A stretch of DNA of 27,100 nt from an uncultured Bacteroides sp. (GTDB taxonomy: Bacteria; Bacteroidota; Bacteroidia; Bacteroidales; Bacteroidaceae). Shown piece by piece: positions 1 through 9,000 of the stretch. The stretch covers positions 1-27,100 of the forward strand of contig CAMTFK010000042.1 in NCBI GenBank assembly GCA_947071285.1, given 5' to 3'. A model generated the notes under the pieces. It was not told the origin of the DNA. It was given only the letters and a program-made list of their open reading frames with translations, and searched no databases. Each line of letters opens with the position of its first letter. Within the stretch, counting starts at the first letter, position 1. Position numbers and translations under genes: made by a program.

Positions 1-6
1 GATATG

Positions 7-14
7 TATATTTG
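7..14 (+). promoter_or_regulatory. Candidate -7 box for the histidine kinase gene
   Basis: The octamer TATATTTG fits the Bacteroides -7 consensus TAnnTTTG. Transcription would start near position 21, which supports the downstream ATG at 54 rather than the in-frame TTG at 12 as the kinase start. The -33 element would lie outside the window, so it cannot be checked. Confidence 0.45.
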
Positions 15-53
15 CTTCTCCAAAATAATACTAAGCAACATATTTACCTTGAA

Positions 54-1229
54 ATGAGGGATTATAACGATAAAACAAAAGAAGAACTACTGGATATAAT
101 CCGGGAATTGGAAGAGCAACTGGCAAGTCGTCCTCCCCTGCAAGCCCCATGTCCGGATGAAAATCCGGGGGCCTTTAGTAAAAAATACGGTAAAGAAATA
201 CTGGATGCTATCCCGGATATGTTGACCATATTCGACTTCAATCTGGACTATATCGAGTTACTTTCTTCTCCTGAAACGAATCATGTGGAAGGCTTGTCCG
301 GTGATGATACATCACGCCCTAACCTTAAGGATATAGTGCCGGAGTCAGAATACCGTAAGATCCGTGCCAATATGGAGAAAGTGATACGTACCCGTCGGCC
401 CAGTATCGGAGAACATTCATTGCTGTTTGAAGGAGAGATGCACCATTATGAAAATCTGGTGTGTCCGTTGGGAGACCAGTATCTGCTGTGCATGTGCCGG
501 GATGTTACGAGCCGGGTGAATGCCCAGCGTGAATTGGCTGCCGCCCGTATAAAAGCGGAAGAGGCTGACCGGTTGAAGTCTGCTTTCCTTGCCAATATGA
601 GCCATGAGATACGTACACCGCTAAATGCGATTGTTGGATTTTCGAGACTGGTGATTGACCCGGGATATGAGGGGGATAAGGAAGATTATTGCAATATCAT
701 CGAGAAGAACTCCGAATTACTGTTATGCCTGTTTAATGATATTCTAGACTTGTCGTCAATGGAGGCGGGTTCTTTGGAATTCAGGAAGGATAAAGTGAAT
801 ATGTATGCCGCTTGCCTTGAAGAATACACCAGATATCAGACCAAGGTGAACGAAGGAGTCAGGTTGATATTGGATGATAGTGATAAGAATCTGTACGTTG
901 CGGGAGATAGGTCGCGTGTTATGCAGGTGTTGATGAACTTATTGAGCAATGCTGTAAAGTTTACTCCTGCCGGAGAAATCCATTTGGGATATGAACAACG
1001 AGGCAATGTTGTGCAGGTTTATGTAAAAGACACAGGTCTTGGTATTCCCGCCAATCGAGTTGCGAAGATTTTTGAACGTTTCGGTAAGATTAATAACTTT
1101 GCGCAAGGCACCGGTCTGGGACTGACTGTTTCCCGTATGCTGGTAGAACGAATGGGCGGAAGAATCTGGGTGCGGTCGGGCATGGGAATAGGGACGACGT
1201 TTTTCTTTACGTTGCCGATGAGCGAATAA
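54..1229 (+). CDS. Soluble PAS-domain sensor histidine kinase
   Basis: Cytoplasmic histidine kinase of about 391 residues that should autophosphorylate and pass phosphate to a response regulator not present in this window. Numbered from ATG 54, residues 1-25 look like a short coiled coil, about 45-155 a PAS-like sensor domain, and about 165-250 a HisKA dimerisation domain whose H box (NMSHEIRTPLNA) places the phospho-accepting His near residue 184. The HATPase domain carries an N box (LMNLLSNAVKFTP, near 295-305), a G1 box (DTGLGIP, near 326-332) and a G2 box (GTGLG, near 352). There is no transmembrane segment, no receiver domain and no signal peptide, so the signal is probably cytoplasmic. 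The ATG at 54 fits a promoter at 7-14; the reading frame stays open to the left edge through a TTG at 12, so a longer form is possible. The family is clear; its ligand and partner are unknown. A LacI gene follows convergently. Confidence 0.88.
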   Translation: MRDYNDKTKEELLDIIRELEEQLASRPPLQAPCPDENPGAFSKKYGKEILDAIPDMLTIFDFNLDYIELLSSPETNHVEGLSGDDTSRPNLKDIVPESEYRKIRANMEKVIRTRRPSIGEHSLLFEGEMHHYENLVCPLGDQYLLCMCRDVTSRVNAQRELAAARIKAEEADRLKSAFLANMSHEIRTPLNAIVGFSRLVIDPGYEGDKEDYCNIIEKNSELLLCLFNDILDLSSMEAGSLEFRKDKVNMYAACLEEYTRYQTKVNEGVRLILDDSDKNLYVAGDRSRVMQVLMNLLSNAVKFTPAGEIHLGYEQRGNVVQVYVKDTGLGIPANRVAKIFERFGKINNFAQGTGLGLTVSRMLVERMGGRIWVRSGMGIGTTFFFTLPMSE

Positions 1230-1237
1230 ATAGAAAA

Positions 1238-1277
1238 AAGGAGTTGCTATACAGTGGGTAATGCTGCCCAACTCTTT
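1238..1277. terminator. Possible bidirectional terminator between convergent genes
   Basis: AAGGAGTTG (1238-1246) can pair with CAACTCTTT (1269-1277) with one G-U pair. A-rich sequence lies to the left and a TTTTT run about ten bases to the right. It sits between the kinase stop at 1229 and the LacI stop at 1299, where a shared terminator is expected. The loop is long and the T-run is displaced, so the call is modest. Confidence 0.4.
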
Positions 1278-1298
1278 ACGGCTTTTTGTCGATACAGA

Positions 1299-2309
1299 TT
1301 ACTCAACTGTTGATTTTCTGATAATGATGTTCGATTCCAATGTGATGGTCTGATTGGGAGTTGAGAAATCATTGATTTTTTCAAGAATAAGGCGGACGGC
1401 AATTGTGGCCATTTCATCAACTTGTTGCTCAACAGCAGTCAGTGGTGGGTGTACCAAGGTTGATAAAGCGGTTCCCGACATACAGCAGATTGCAACTTTA
1501 CTTGGAATAGCGATGTTGTGTTCTTGCAGTGTTTGTTTTGCACCTAACGCTTGAGTCTCTGTAAAACAAAAAACCGCGTCGAAAGGAATTTCAAGGCTTA
1601 AGACTTTCTCAATGGCATTGGCACCATCATTAACACTGACGCCCGATTCGATAGCATATCGTGAATCGTAGGGAATATGGAATTTAGCTAGTGCATCGCG
1701 GTAACCTTTCTTGCGGTCAATCGTGTTTTGGATATGCCGAGGACCAGTTAGATGGATAATTTGTTTCTTTCCTGAACGTATAAGATGTTCAACCATGAAG
1801 AATGACTGGATATAGTCATTACTTTTTACAGCCGGAACGGAGATGTCGGAAATCGTGCGGTCGAAAAGGACTATTGGGATATGCCGGTCCAGGAAACTCC
1901 GGTAAACATCAAGATTGGCAGTATTGTGACAGGCACTAATCAGGATGCCTTCTACGCGCGCATTATCAAACATTGTCAGGTTTACGCGTTCTGTTTCAGG
2001 GTCTTCATCAGACAATGCCAAAATAACACGATAGCCTTGCTGATTTAATAGATTTTGAGCAGCGGTAATAAAACTCATGGAGAATGTGGTTGTCATCTCA
2101 GGAACCATAATTCCGATGATACGTGTACTTTTCAAACGCAGGTTAACGGCCAGCTCATTGCGGCGATAGCCCATCTTATTAGCCGTTTCAACGATTTTTT
2201 CTAACGTTTCCTTGCTGACATTTTTGCTGTCTCCACTTAATGCTCTTGACACAGTAGATTTTGATAGTCCCAATGCAGCTGCTATATCTTTAATTGTAAC
2301 GTATCTCAT
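1299..2309 (-). CDS. LacI-family transcriptional regulator
   Basis: DNA-binding regulator of 336 residues, the usual size for LacI/GalR proteins. Residues 4-23 (VTIKDIAAALGLSKSTVSRA) form the N-terminal helix-turn-helix. The hinge follows at about 45-60, and from about 62 (TRIIGIMVPE) a periplasmic-binding-protein-like domain should bind a small sugar or sugar-alcohol effector and dimerise. The motif YRRNELAVNLRLKSTRIIG is typical of the hinge region. The gene is divergent from the polyol dehydrogenase/kinase genes, with a 252-bp spacer carrying two promoters and three operator-like repeats, so it is the likely local regulator of the downstream locus. Whether it represses or activates cannot be read from sequence. 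Effector unknown; a released polyol, ketose or ketose phosphate would fit the neighbours. Confidence 0.92.
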   Translation of the reverse strand: MRYVTIKDIAAALGLSKSTVSRALSGDSKNVSKETLEKIVETANKMGYRRNELAVNLRLKSTRIIGIMVPEMTTTFSMSFITAAQNLLNQQGYRVILALSDEDPETERVNLTMFDNARVEGILISACHNTANLDVYRSFLDRHIPIVLFDRTISDISVPAVKSNDYIQSFFMVEHLIRSGKKQIIHLTGPRHIQNTIDRKKGYRDALAKFHIPYDSRYAIESGVSVNDGANAIEKVLSLEIPFDAVFCFTETQALGAKQTLQEHNIAIPSKVAICCMSGTALSTLVHPPLTAVEQQVDEMATIAVRLILEKINDFSTPNQTITLESNIIIRKSTVE

Positions 2310-2328
2310 GGTTATGGTGTGTTTTCTG

Positions 2329-2336
2329 CAAAATTA
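2329..2336 (-). promoter_or_regulatory. Candidate -7 box for the LacI gene
   Basis: On the minus strand these bases read TAATTTTG, a match to the Bacteroides TAnnTTTG box, about 20 bases upstream of the LacI ATG (2309). The -33 region is weak. The leader would be very short, around 10-15 bases. Confidence 0.5.
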
Positions 2337-2402
2337 GGACTTTTATCTATTCATATGCTAAAAATAAACGCCAATATCTTCTAAAATGTATGATTTAACG
2401 TT

Positions 2403-2447
2403 GGGAACGGTTGCGGAAAATGGGAACGGTTGCGGGAACGGTTGCGG
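2403..2447. promoter_or_regulatory. Three direct repeats resembling LacI-family operators
   Basis: The 14-mer GGGAACGGTTGCGG occurs three times, at 2403-2416, 2422-2435 and 2434-2447 (the last two overlap by two bases). The core GGGAACGGTTGC has the central CG and near-dyad AAC/GTT arms typical of LacI-family operators, and matches the classical PurR operator half-sites GCAAACGTTTGC at 9 of 12 positions. Core-to-core spacing is 19 and 12 bases. CGGAAAAT (2414-2421) and ATTTTCCG (2451-2458) form a perfect inverted repeat around the last two copies. The cluster lies between the divergent LacI and dehydrogenase promoters, upstream of the latter's -33 region. Binding by the adjacent LacI protein is an inference. 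Confidence 0.65.
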
Positions 2448-2468
2448 ATTATTTTCCGAAGAAAAACC

Positions 2469-2499
2469 TTGTGACACAGCTAAATGGAGTTTAGTTTTG
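2469..2499 (+). promoter_or_regulatory. Promoter of the dehydrogenase-led operon
   Basis: TAGTTTTG at 2492-2499 matches the Bacteroides TAnnTTTG -7 box, and TTG at 2469-2471 lies 20 bases upstream where the -33 TTTG element is expected. Transcription would begin near 2505, giving a leader of about 57 bases before ATG 2562. The operator-like repeats end about 20 bases upstream of the -33 element, a position compatible with activation or with looping. Confidence 0.6.
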
Positions 2500-2561
2500 T
2501 GGTGTAAAGAGAGCGAATGAAACAATTTGCTTGAGACTAATTAACTAAATGCTATAATAAG

Positions 2562-3608
2562 ATGAAGGATACAATGAAGGTTGCAGTGATGCTGGGAATT
2601 GGTCGGATGGGATTTGAAGAACGTCCCATTCCAAAAGTTAAGCCCAATGAAATATTGGTTAAGTTGGACTATGTGGGCGTTTGTGGGTCAGATATTCATT
2701 ACTATGAAACAGGAAGAATTGGGAACTATATTGTCCAACCTCCTTTTATATTAGGTCATGAGTCTGGTGGTACTATAGTTAAGGTAGGGCAAAACGTGAA
2801 ACATTTGAAAGTTGGTGATAAAGTGGCACTCGAACCAGGTAAGACATGTGGTCATTGTCGTTTTTGCCGTGAAGGGAAATACAACCTTTGTTCTGATGTG
2901 GTATTCTTTGCTACCCCTCCGGTGGATGGTGTATTTGCGGAGTATGTGGCACATGAAGCAGATCTCTGTTTTAAACTTCCTGAGAATGTTGATACGCTTG
3001 AGGGGGCACTTATTGAGCCGTTGGCTGTAGGCTTTCATGCAGCCAACCAAGGTGAGGCACATGCAGGTCAAACAGCGGTAGTCTTTGGTGCAGGATGTAT
3101 TGGTTTGGTTTCGTTAATGGCACTTAAAGCCGAAGGTGTCAACACAGTCTATGTTGTAGATATCATGGAGAAGCGTTTGGAAAAAGCGTTGGAAATAGGT
3201 GCAACTGCTGTGATAAATTCAAGTAAGGTCAATCCTATTGAGGAAATCAATAGGCTGACTGCTGGTGAGGGTGTTAATCTTGTCATTGAAACTGCCGGTA
3301 TGGAAATTACTACTCGGCAGGCCATTAGTGTTGCTCAGAAAGGTTCGAATATCGTCTTGGTAGGGTATTCAAAAACAGGAGAGATGGTATTGCCTATTAG
3401 TCTGGCAATAGATAAGGAACTCACATTCAAGTCGGTGTTTCGTTATCGTCATATCTATCCAATGGCTATTGAGGCTGTGGCTTCCGGGAAAATCGATTTG
3501 AAAAGTATCGTGACTAATATCTTTGACTTTGATGATATCCAAAATGCAATGGATATGAGTATTAGTGATAAATCGAATATTGTAAAATCAGTAATTAAAA
3601 TCTGGTAA
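2562..3608 (+). CDS. Zinc-dependent medium-chain dehydrogenase, sorbitol/polyol dehydrogenase-like
   Basis: Cytoplasmic NAD(P)-dependent dehydrogenase of 348 residues, the usual length for the sorbitol/L-iditol/xylitol dehydrogenase branch of the medium-chain family. Catalytic zinc ligands are visible as C41 (in GVCGSDIHYYETG), H66-E67 (GHES) and E152 (LIEPLAV). C96, C99, C102 and C110 form the structural zinc site. The Rossmann motif GAGCIG lies at 176-181, and the acidic residue at the end of the next strand (D200) favours NAD over NADP. The likely reaction is oxidation of a sugar alcohol to a ketose. The next gene starts 3 bases after the stop and encodes a PfkB sugar kinase, which suggests a polyol to ketose to ketose-phosphate path. 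L-threonine or inositol dehydrogenase activity is possible in this family; the exact substrate cannot be assigned. Confidence 0.88.
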   Translation: MKDTMKVAVMLGIGRMGFEERPIPKVKPNEILVKLDYVGVCGSDIHYYETGRIGNYIVQPPFILGHESGGTIVKVGQNVKHLKVGDKVALEPGKTCGHCRFCREGKYNLCSDVVFFATPPVDGVFAEYVAHEADLCFKLPENVDTLEGALIEPLAVGFHAANQGEAHAGQTAVVFGAGCIGLVSLMALKAEGVNTVYVVDIMEKRLEKALEIGATAVINSSKVNPIEEINRLTAGEGVNLVIETAGMEITTRQAISVAQKGSNIVLVGYSKTGEMVLPISLAIDKELTFKSVFRYRHIYPMAIEAVASGKIDLKSIVTNIFDFDDIQNAMDMSISDKSNIVKSVIKIW

Positions 3609-3611
3609 ACT

Positions 3612-4481
3612 ATGAAGACGAAAACAGTTGTTGGTTTAGGGGAGGTTCTTTGGGATGTTTTCCCTGAAGGAAAGAAGTTGGGCGGAGCGCCTGCTAATTT
3701 CGCCTATCATGCAGCTCAACTGGGGCTTGATGCTATCGTGGTTAGTGCCATTGGTAATGATGAATTAGGCGATGAGGTTGTAGCCTGTTTTGAGGACAAG
3801 GCATTACCACACATGCTTGAAAGCTCGTCGTGTCCTACTGGAACAGTTCAGGTTAGTGTCAATGAGCGTGGTATTCCTCAATATACAATCGAAGAAGGTG
3901 TAGCATGGGATAATATCCTGTATAACGAAACATTAAAAGCACTGGCAAACCGTACTGATTGCATTTGTTTCGGTTCGTTGGCTCAACGCAATTCAGTATC
4001 GCGAAATACTATTGAACAGTTTCTTAATGATATGCCTGCCTGTTCTTTTAAGGTCTTTGATATTAATTTGAGACAGCATTTTTATACGAAAGAGCAGATT
4101 GAAAAATCGTTCTTCTTGTGTAATATCCTAAAAATAAATGATGATGAGCTTGGTAAGGTTTGCAGTATGTTTAACATTGCGGGGACTCCAATCCAACAGT
4201 GCCGGACACTTCTTGCAACGTATGGTTGGAAAATGCTGGTCCTGACTTGTGGCGAGATGGGAAGCTATGTCGTTACCCCTGATGAGGTATCGTTTTTGGA
4301 AACTCCCAAAGTGAAAGTTGTTGATACTGTTGGAGCAGGTGACTCGTTTACAGCTGCCTTTTGTACGTTACTCTTGAAAGGCGAATCAATTGGCGAAGCC
4401 CACCGAAGAGCAGTTGATGTTTCAGCTTATGTTTGTACCCAGGCAGGTGCAATGCCAGCTTTGCCGAACTATCTTAAATAA
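3612..4481 (+). CDS. PfkB-family carbohydrate kinase, fructokinase-like
   Basis: Ribokinase/PfkB-type ATP-dependent sugar kinase of 289 residues. The N-terminal substrate-binding glycine motif is GGAPANFAYH (24-33), and the C-terminal PfkB signature DTVGAGDSFTAAF (238-250) carries the anion-hole glycines and the catalytic base D244. The opening GLGEVLWDVFP is typical of bacterial fructokinases of this family. The gene lies 3 bases after the polyol dehydrogenase and is almost certainly co-transcribed with it. Together they could turn a polyol such as sorbitol into fructose and then fructose 6-phosphate for glycolysis. No signal peptide, so it is cytoplasmic. Other ketoses are possible substrates. 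Confidence 0.87.
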   Translation: MKTKTVVGLGEVLWDVFPEGKKLGGAPANFAYHAAQLGLDAIVVSAIGNDELGDEVVACFEDKALPHMLESSSCPTGTVQVSVNERGIPQYTIEEGVAWDNILYNETLKALANRTDCICFGSLAQRNSVSRNTIEQFLNDMPACSFKVFDINLRQHFYTKEQIEKSFFLCNILKINDDELGKVCSMFNIAGTPIQQCRTLLATYGWKMLVLTCGEMGSYVVTPDEVSFLETPKVKVVDTVGAGDSFTAAFCTLLLKGESIGEAHRRAVDVSAYVCTQAGAMPALPNYLK

Positions 4482-4501
4482 TACTTTCAACAGTTGATAT
4501 A

Positions 4502-5914
4502 ATGAAAAACATCAGATTACAGCTATTTGTCTTATTCTTGTTGTGTACTTGTTTTCTCTATGCCCAGCAAGCCAAATATATATTCTTCTTTATAGGAGAT
4601 GGAATGGGAATAAATCAGATACAGTTGACTGAACTATACAGTGCTGAACTTCAGGGTAATATTGGGGTAACTCCCTTATTATTTACTCAATTCCCAATAG
4701 CAACTATTGCAACCACCTATTCTGCAACGAATGGTGTCACCGATTCGGCAGCTTCAGGTACCGCACTGGCTACAGGTGTGAAAACGCGTAATGGCTGTAT
4801 TGGGGTGATGAAAGATAAGATTACCCCTTTGAAGAGCATCGCAGTGAGGGCTCGGGAAGCTGGTTGTAAGGTAGGTGTGGCATCAAGTGTGGCTATCAAT
4901 CATGCAACACCGGCTGCATTCTATGCCCACAATGAAAATCGAAAAAACTACAATGCAATTGGCCATGGCCTTGTAGCTGCCGGATTTGATTTTTATGGAG
5001 GTGCTGATTTTTGGAGTGTCACTCCTCAGGATTCAATAGGACTTTATGACCTTGCCTATAATAATGGTTATACGATAACTCGTGGTTACAAAGAATTTCA
5101 GAAGAAAGCCCGTACATCGGATAAAATGATTCTGTTTCAAAGGAGTGCAGTGTCGAAAATTGATAGCCGCACAATTCCCTATGCCATTGATCGCCAAAAA
5201 ACGGATCTGACATTGTCGGAAATTACACGTGCAGGTATTAATATCTTAACGAAAGACCCTGAAAAAGGATTTTTCTTCATGATTGAGGGTGGGAGTATTG
5301 ATTGGGCATGTCATAGCAATGATGCAGCGACAGTGATTCATGAGGTTCAGGATTTGGATAAAGCTATAGGGGTTGCTTATGAGTTCTATCAACAACACCC
5401 TGATGAAACATTGATTGTGGTGACAGCCGACCATGAAACCGGTGGTCTTGGGTTGGGTACCGGGTCGTACGAATTAAATCTTGGTGTTCTTGGTAATCAA
5501 AAAATCAGTGAGCGTGAGTTTTCAAAGGTACTTAATCACTTAAGAAAGAAAAACAACGGTAATGTTTCGTGGGATATAGTTAAGAAATCTCTCAGTGAGA
5601 ACTTTGGTTTCTGGAAAAAGATTCAGTTGGCCCCGCAACAAGAGGAGCGATTGAAAATGGCCTATGAAAGCTCGTTTATCAACAGTGCCGGTCTGGTTGA
5701 AAGTGAGTATCAAAAAGATGAAGCGATTGCAGCTGAAGCAAAAAAAATCATCAATGAAATCGCTCTTGTGGACTGGATTAGCAAAGGTCATTCGGCTAGT
5801 TTCGTGCCTGTGTTTGCTCTCGGGGTTGGTGCAGAGGATTTTCAAAGTCGTACTGATAATGCCGAAATACCTAGAAAGATCGCAGAGATAGGTGGATATG
5901 GGGTGGAAAATTAA
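4502..5914 (+). CDS. Secreted alkaline phosphatase
   Basis: Metal-dependent phosphomonoesterase of 470 residues, typical for the PhoA superfamily. A type I signal peptide ends near residue 21-23 (LLCTCFLYAQQ), so it acts in the periplasm or beyond. The first metal site is IGDGMG (31-36, D33); the nucleophile is S82 in TDSAASGTA; the later metal and phosphate ligands appear as IEGGSIDWACHSND and TADHETGG. The gene follows the kinase after 20 bases and precedes susC, so it is part of the locus rather than a stand-alone pho gene. In this context it would dephosphorylate monoesters set free by the downstream glycerophosphodiesterase, but a phosphate-scavenging role is also possible. No lipobox is evident. 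Confidence 0.92.
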   Translation: MKNIRLQLFVLFLLCTCFLYAQQAKYIFFFIGDGMGINQIQLTELYSAELQGNIGVTPLLFTQFPIATIATTYSATNGVTDSAASGTALATGVKTRNGCIGVMKDKITPLKSIAVRAREAGCKVGVASSVAINHATPAAFYAHNENRKNYNAIGHGLVAAGFDFYGGADFWSVTPQDSIGLYDLAYNNGYTITRGYKEFQKKARTSDKMILFQRSAVSKIDSRTIPYAIDRQKTDLTLSEITRAGINILTKDPEKGFFFMIEGGSIDWACHSNDAATVIHEVQDLDKAIGVAYEFYQQHPDETLIVVTADHETGGLGLGTGSYELNLGVLGNQKISEREFSKVLNHLRKKNNGNVSWDIVKKSLSENFGFWKKIQLAPQQEERLKMAYESSFINSAGLVESEYQKDEAIAAEAKKIINEIALVDWISKGHSASFVPVFALGVGAEDFQSRTDNAEIPRKIAEIGGYGVEN

Positions 5915-5959
5915 CATTTATCATTAGGGTTTAAGATTGTTTTTTGGGTAACTTAATGT

Positions 5960-5977
5960 TCTTAAGTCGACTTAAGA
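5960..5977. promoter_or_regulatory. Perfect 18-bp palindrome upstream of susC
   Basis: TCTTAAGTCGACTTAAGA is identical to its reverse complement over all 18 bases. It has no loop, so a protein-binding site is more likely than an RNA hairpin. The central CG and symmetric arms are in the style of LacI-family operators, although the arms differ from the repeats at 2403-2447. It lies 58 bases before the susC ATG and would overlap the -33 region of a weak promoter whose -7 box would be TAGAATTG (5990-5997), one base off TAnnTTTG. Confidence 0.55.
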
Positions 5978-6034
5978 GTACATATGAGATAGAATTGTAA
6001 ATTATAAATAGAATTAAATGTTTAACCTTTTTTT

Positions 6035-9000
6035 ATGGATATGATACATAGTTTATTAGGGACTTTCAGAATGAAGCCTTCCCAACTAGGTCGTGCTACA
6101 TTAATACTGGTGTGCTCATTTTTCAGCATATTTATAGCCAGTGCAAATGGTATAGAAGATTCTTCTGGAACAGAGCGGGAAATAACGGGTTACGTCCAGG
6201 ATGCTCAGGGCGAACCGGTCATTGGAGCGAGCATCAGGGTAAAAGGAACAACTGTCGGTACCATTACTGATGTGAGCGGCCGTTATACTGTTAAAGTTAC
6301 AAATGAATCAACTTTAGTTATTTCTTTCGTTGGATACAGAACTGAGGAGGTGAAAGTGGGTAATCATAATACTATTGATATAATTCTTCAGGAAGACTCA
6401 GAGCTTATAGATGAAGTGGTTGTTATTGGTTATGGTACCGCTAAGAAAAAAGATTTGACAGGTGCTGCTGCAAATATTAAAGGTGATAAGGTTGCTGAAC
6501 GTCGTACTACACAATTGGCTACGGCTCTTCAAGGTGCTGTATCAGGGGTATTAGTGACTCGTTCAAGTGGTGAGCCTGGAGCAGGTGCAAGCAATATTCT
6601 GGTACGTGGTGTAACTACAATTGGTGATTCATCACCTTTGATTGTAGTCGATGGTATTCCTGTAGATAATATTAACGATGTTAATGCCAATGATGTGGAA
6701 AGTATCACGGTATTGAAAGATGCAGCTTCTGCTTCCATTTATGGGTCTCGTGCAGCGGCAGGTGTAATTTTGGTGACGACCAAACGTGCGACTGAGAAAG
6801 ACTTGCGCATCAGTTATAACTTCGAGTATGGTATTGAAATCCCCACTGCCCAACCGAAACAGGTTGATTTTCAACGCTATCTTGAAATGGTTAACGAGTT
6901 GAAATACAATGATAATCCTGCTGGGGGCCTTTACACGGTCTATACTGAGGATCAGGTTAATAATTGGGTAAAAAACAATAAAACCGATCCCGATAACTAT
7001 CCGATAACTGATTGGTATGATCTCTTGATTAAGGGCTCGGCACCACGCCAAACCCATACGTTGAACCTTGTTGGCGGTAGTAAAAATGTCAAGACGAGAG
7101 CATCTCTTAGTTACGAAAAAGTAGATGGGCTTTATAAAGATGCCGAAAACTACTACGAAAGATATATGGCAAGGTTAAATAACGACTTGACATTCAGTAA
7201 GTATCTTGCCGCTTCGTTAGATTTAAATGTAAAGTATACCAAGAATCACGAACCAATGTTTTCGGATGTTTGGAACAGTATTTTGGTAGCCTCACCTGCT
7301 TATGCATGGCAGTGGGAGCATGGCGGTCTGGCTGATGTGAAGGGTGGTAATAATCTCTATGGCCGTCTGGTTGAGGGTGGCTACAATGAAACTTATTCTA
7401 CAAAGATTGGTGGGCGTGTTTCTATTGACTTCACTCCATTCAAAGATTTGAAAATATCAGCTGTACTTGCTCCGGATTTCTCGATTTCTAAAGGTAAGAA
7501 GTTTCAGAAAAAGGCTGGATTTACATCACAGGATGATCCTACTACCATCATTGGTACGTTTGCCGGTTGCGGCTCTACTAAGCTGACAGAGAAACGTGCC
7601 GACTCCCGTTCGCTAACTACACAGTTTATTGCAAACTATATGAAAAAGTTTGGTAAGCATGACTTTAATATTATGCTTGGTTACGAAAACTATTATTACC
7701 ATCATGAAACAATGGGTGCTTCAAGTGACCATTACGATTTGGACAGTTATCCTTATCTGGATGCAGGTCCTAAGGACTATTTAGCAAATTCCGGTTCTGC
7801 ATATGAGAATGCTTATCGTTCATTCTTTGGTCGAGTTATGTATAGCTTCAATCATCGTTATTTGCTTCAGGTTAATGTTCGTCGTGACGGTTCATCACGT
7901 TTCCATAAAGATTCTCGTTGGGGTACATTCCCTTCCGTGTCAGCTGGTTGGATTATCAGTGAAGAACCTTTCATGGAAAAAATTAATGGCAAAACGCTTT
8001 CATTCCTAAAGCTGAGAGCTTCTATCGGTACTCTGGGTAACGAACGTATCGGTAACTACCCCTATGTCTCATTGATGGAGTTTACTAATTCGTTGTTCTA
8101 TAACAAGGCTGATGCAAGTGAATCTACCTACTACAAAGGGGCCGCTCAAATCCAATATCCTATACGCAATCTAACATGGGAAACGACTGAAACATACGAT
8201 ATTGGTGTTGATGCGCGATTCTTTGACGGGCGTTTATCTTTTGTGGGCGACTATTATTACAAGCGTACAAAAGACATGTTGCTTGATCTTGAAATACCTA
8301 AATATATGGGATATTCTAATCCGTCACAGAATGCGGGTAAAATGCATACCAGAGGCTATGACCTCGAACTGTCATGGAATGACCGTATTGGTGAGTTTAC
8401 CTATGGCATCTCTGCTAACCTTTCTGACTATATTTCTAAAATGGATGATCTGAGTGGTACGCAGTTCATGGGTGATCAAGTGAAGATGACCGGTAGTTTA
8501 TTTGATGAATGGTATGGTTATATCTCTGAGGGCTTGTTTCAAACCCAGGAAGAACTGGACAAATCTGCTACACTAAATAGCAATACACAGGTTGGTGATG
8601 TGAAATATAAAGATATCTCTGGTCCGGATGGTGTGCCTGATGGCATTATCTCTCCCGAATATGACCGTGTACTTCTTGGGAATTCACAACCTCGTTTCAT
8701 GTATGGTGGAACATTGTCGGCTGCTTATAAAGGTTTTGACTTTAGTACTGCTTTCCAAGGCATTGGTAAGCAAAAGGTACGTATGAACTCTAAGATGGTT
8801 CAACCTTATCACAACCAGTGGGGAAGCATTCCTGCCATTATAGATGGAAATTATTGGAGTTCCTTCAATTCTGAAATAGAGAATCTGGCGGCACGTTATC
8901 CACGTCTCACTTATCAGAACAATGATAGTAATAACGCTATGTCAACCTTCTGGATGTTCAATGGTAGTTACTTTCGCTTGAAAAACATTACCTTAGGATA

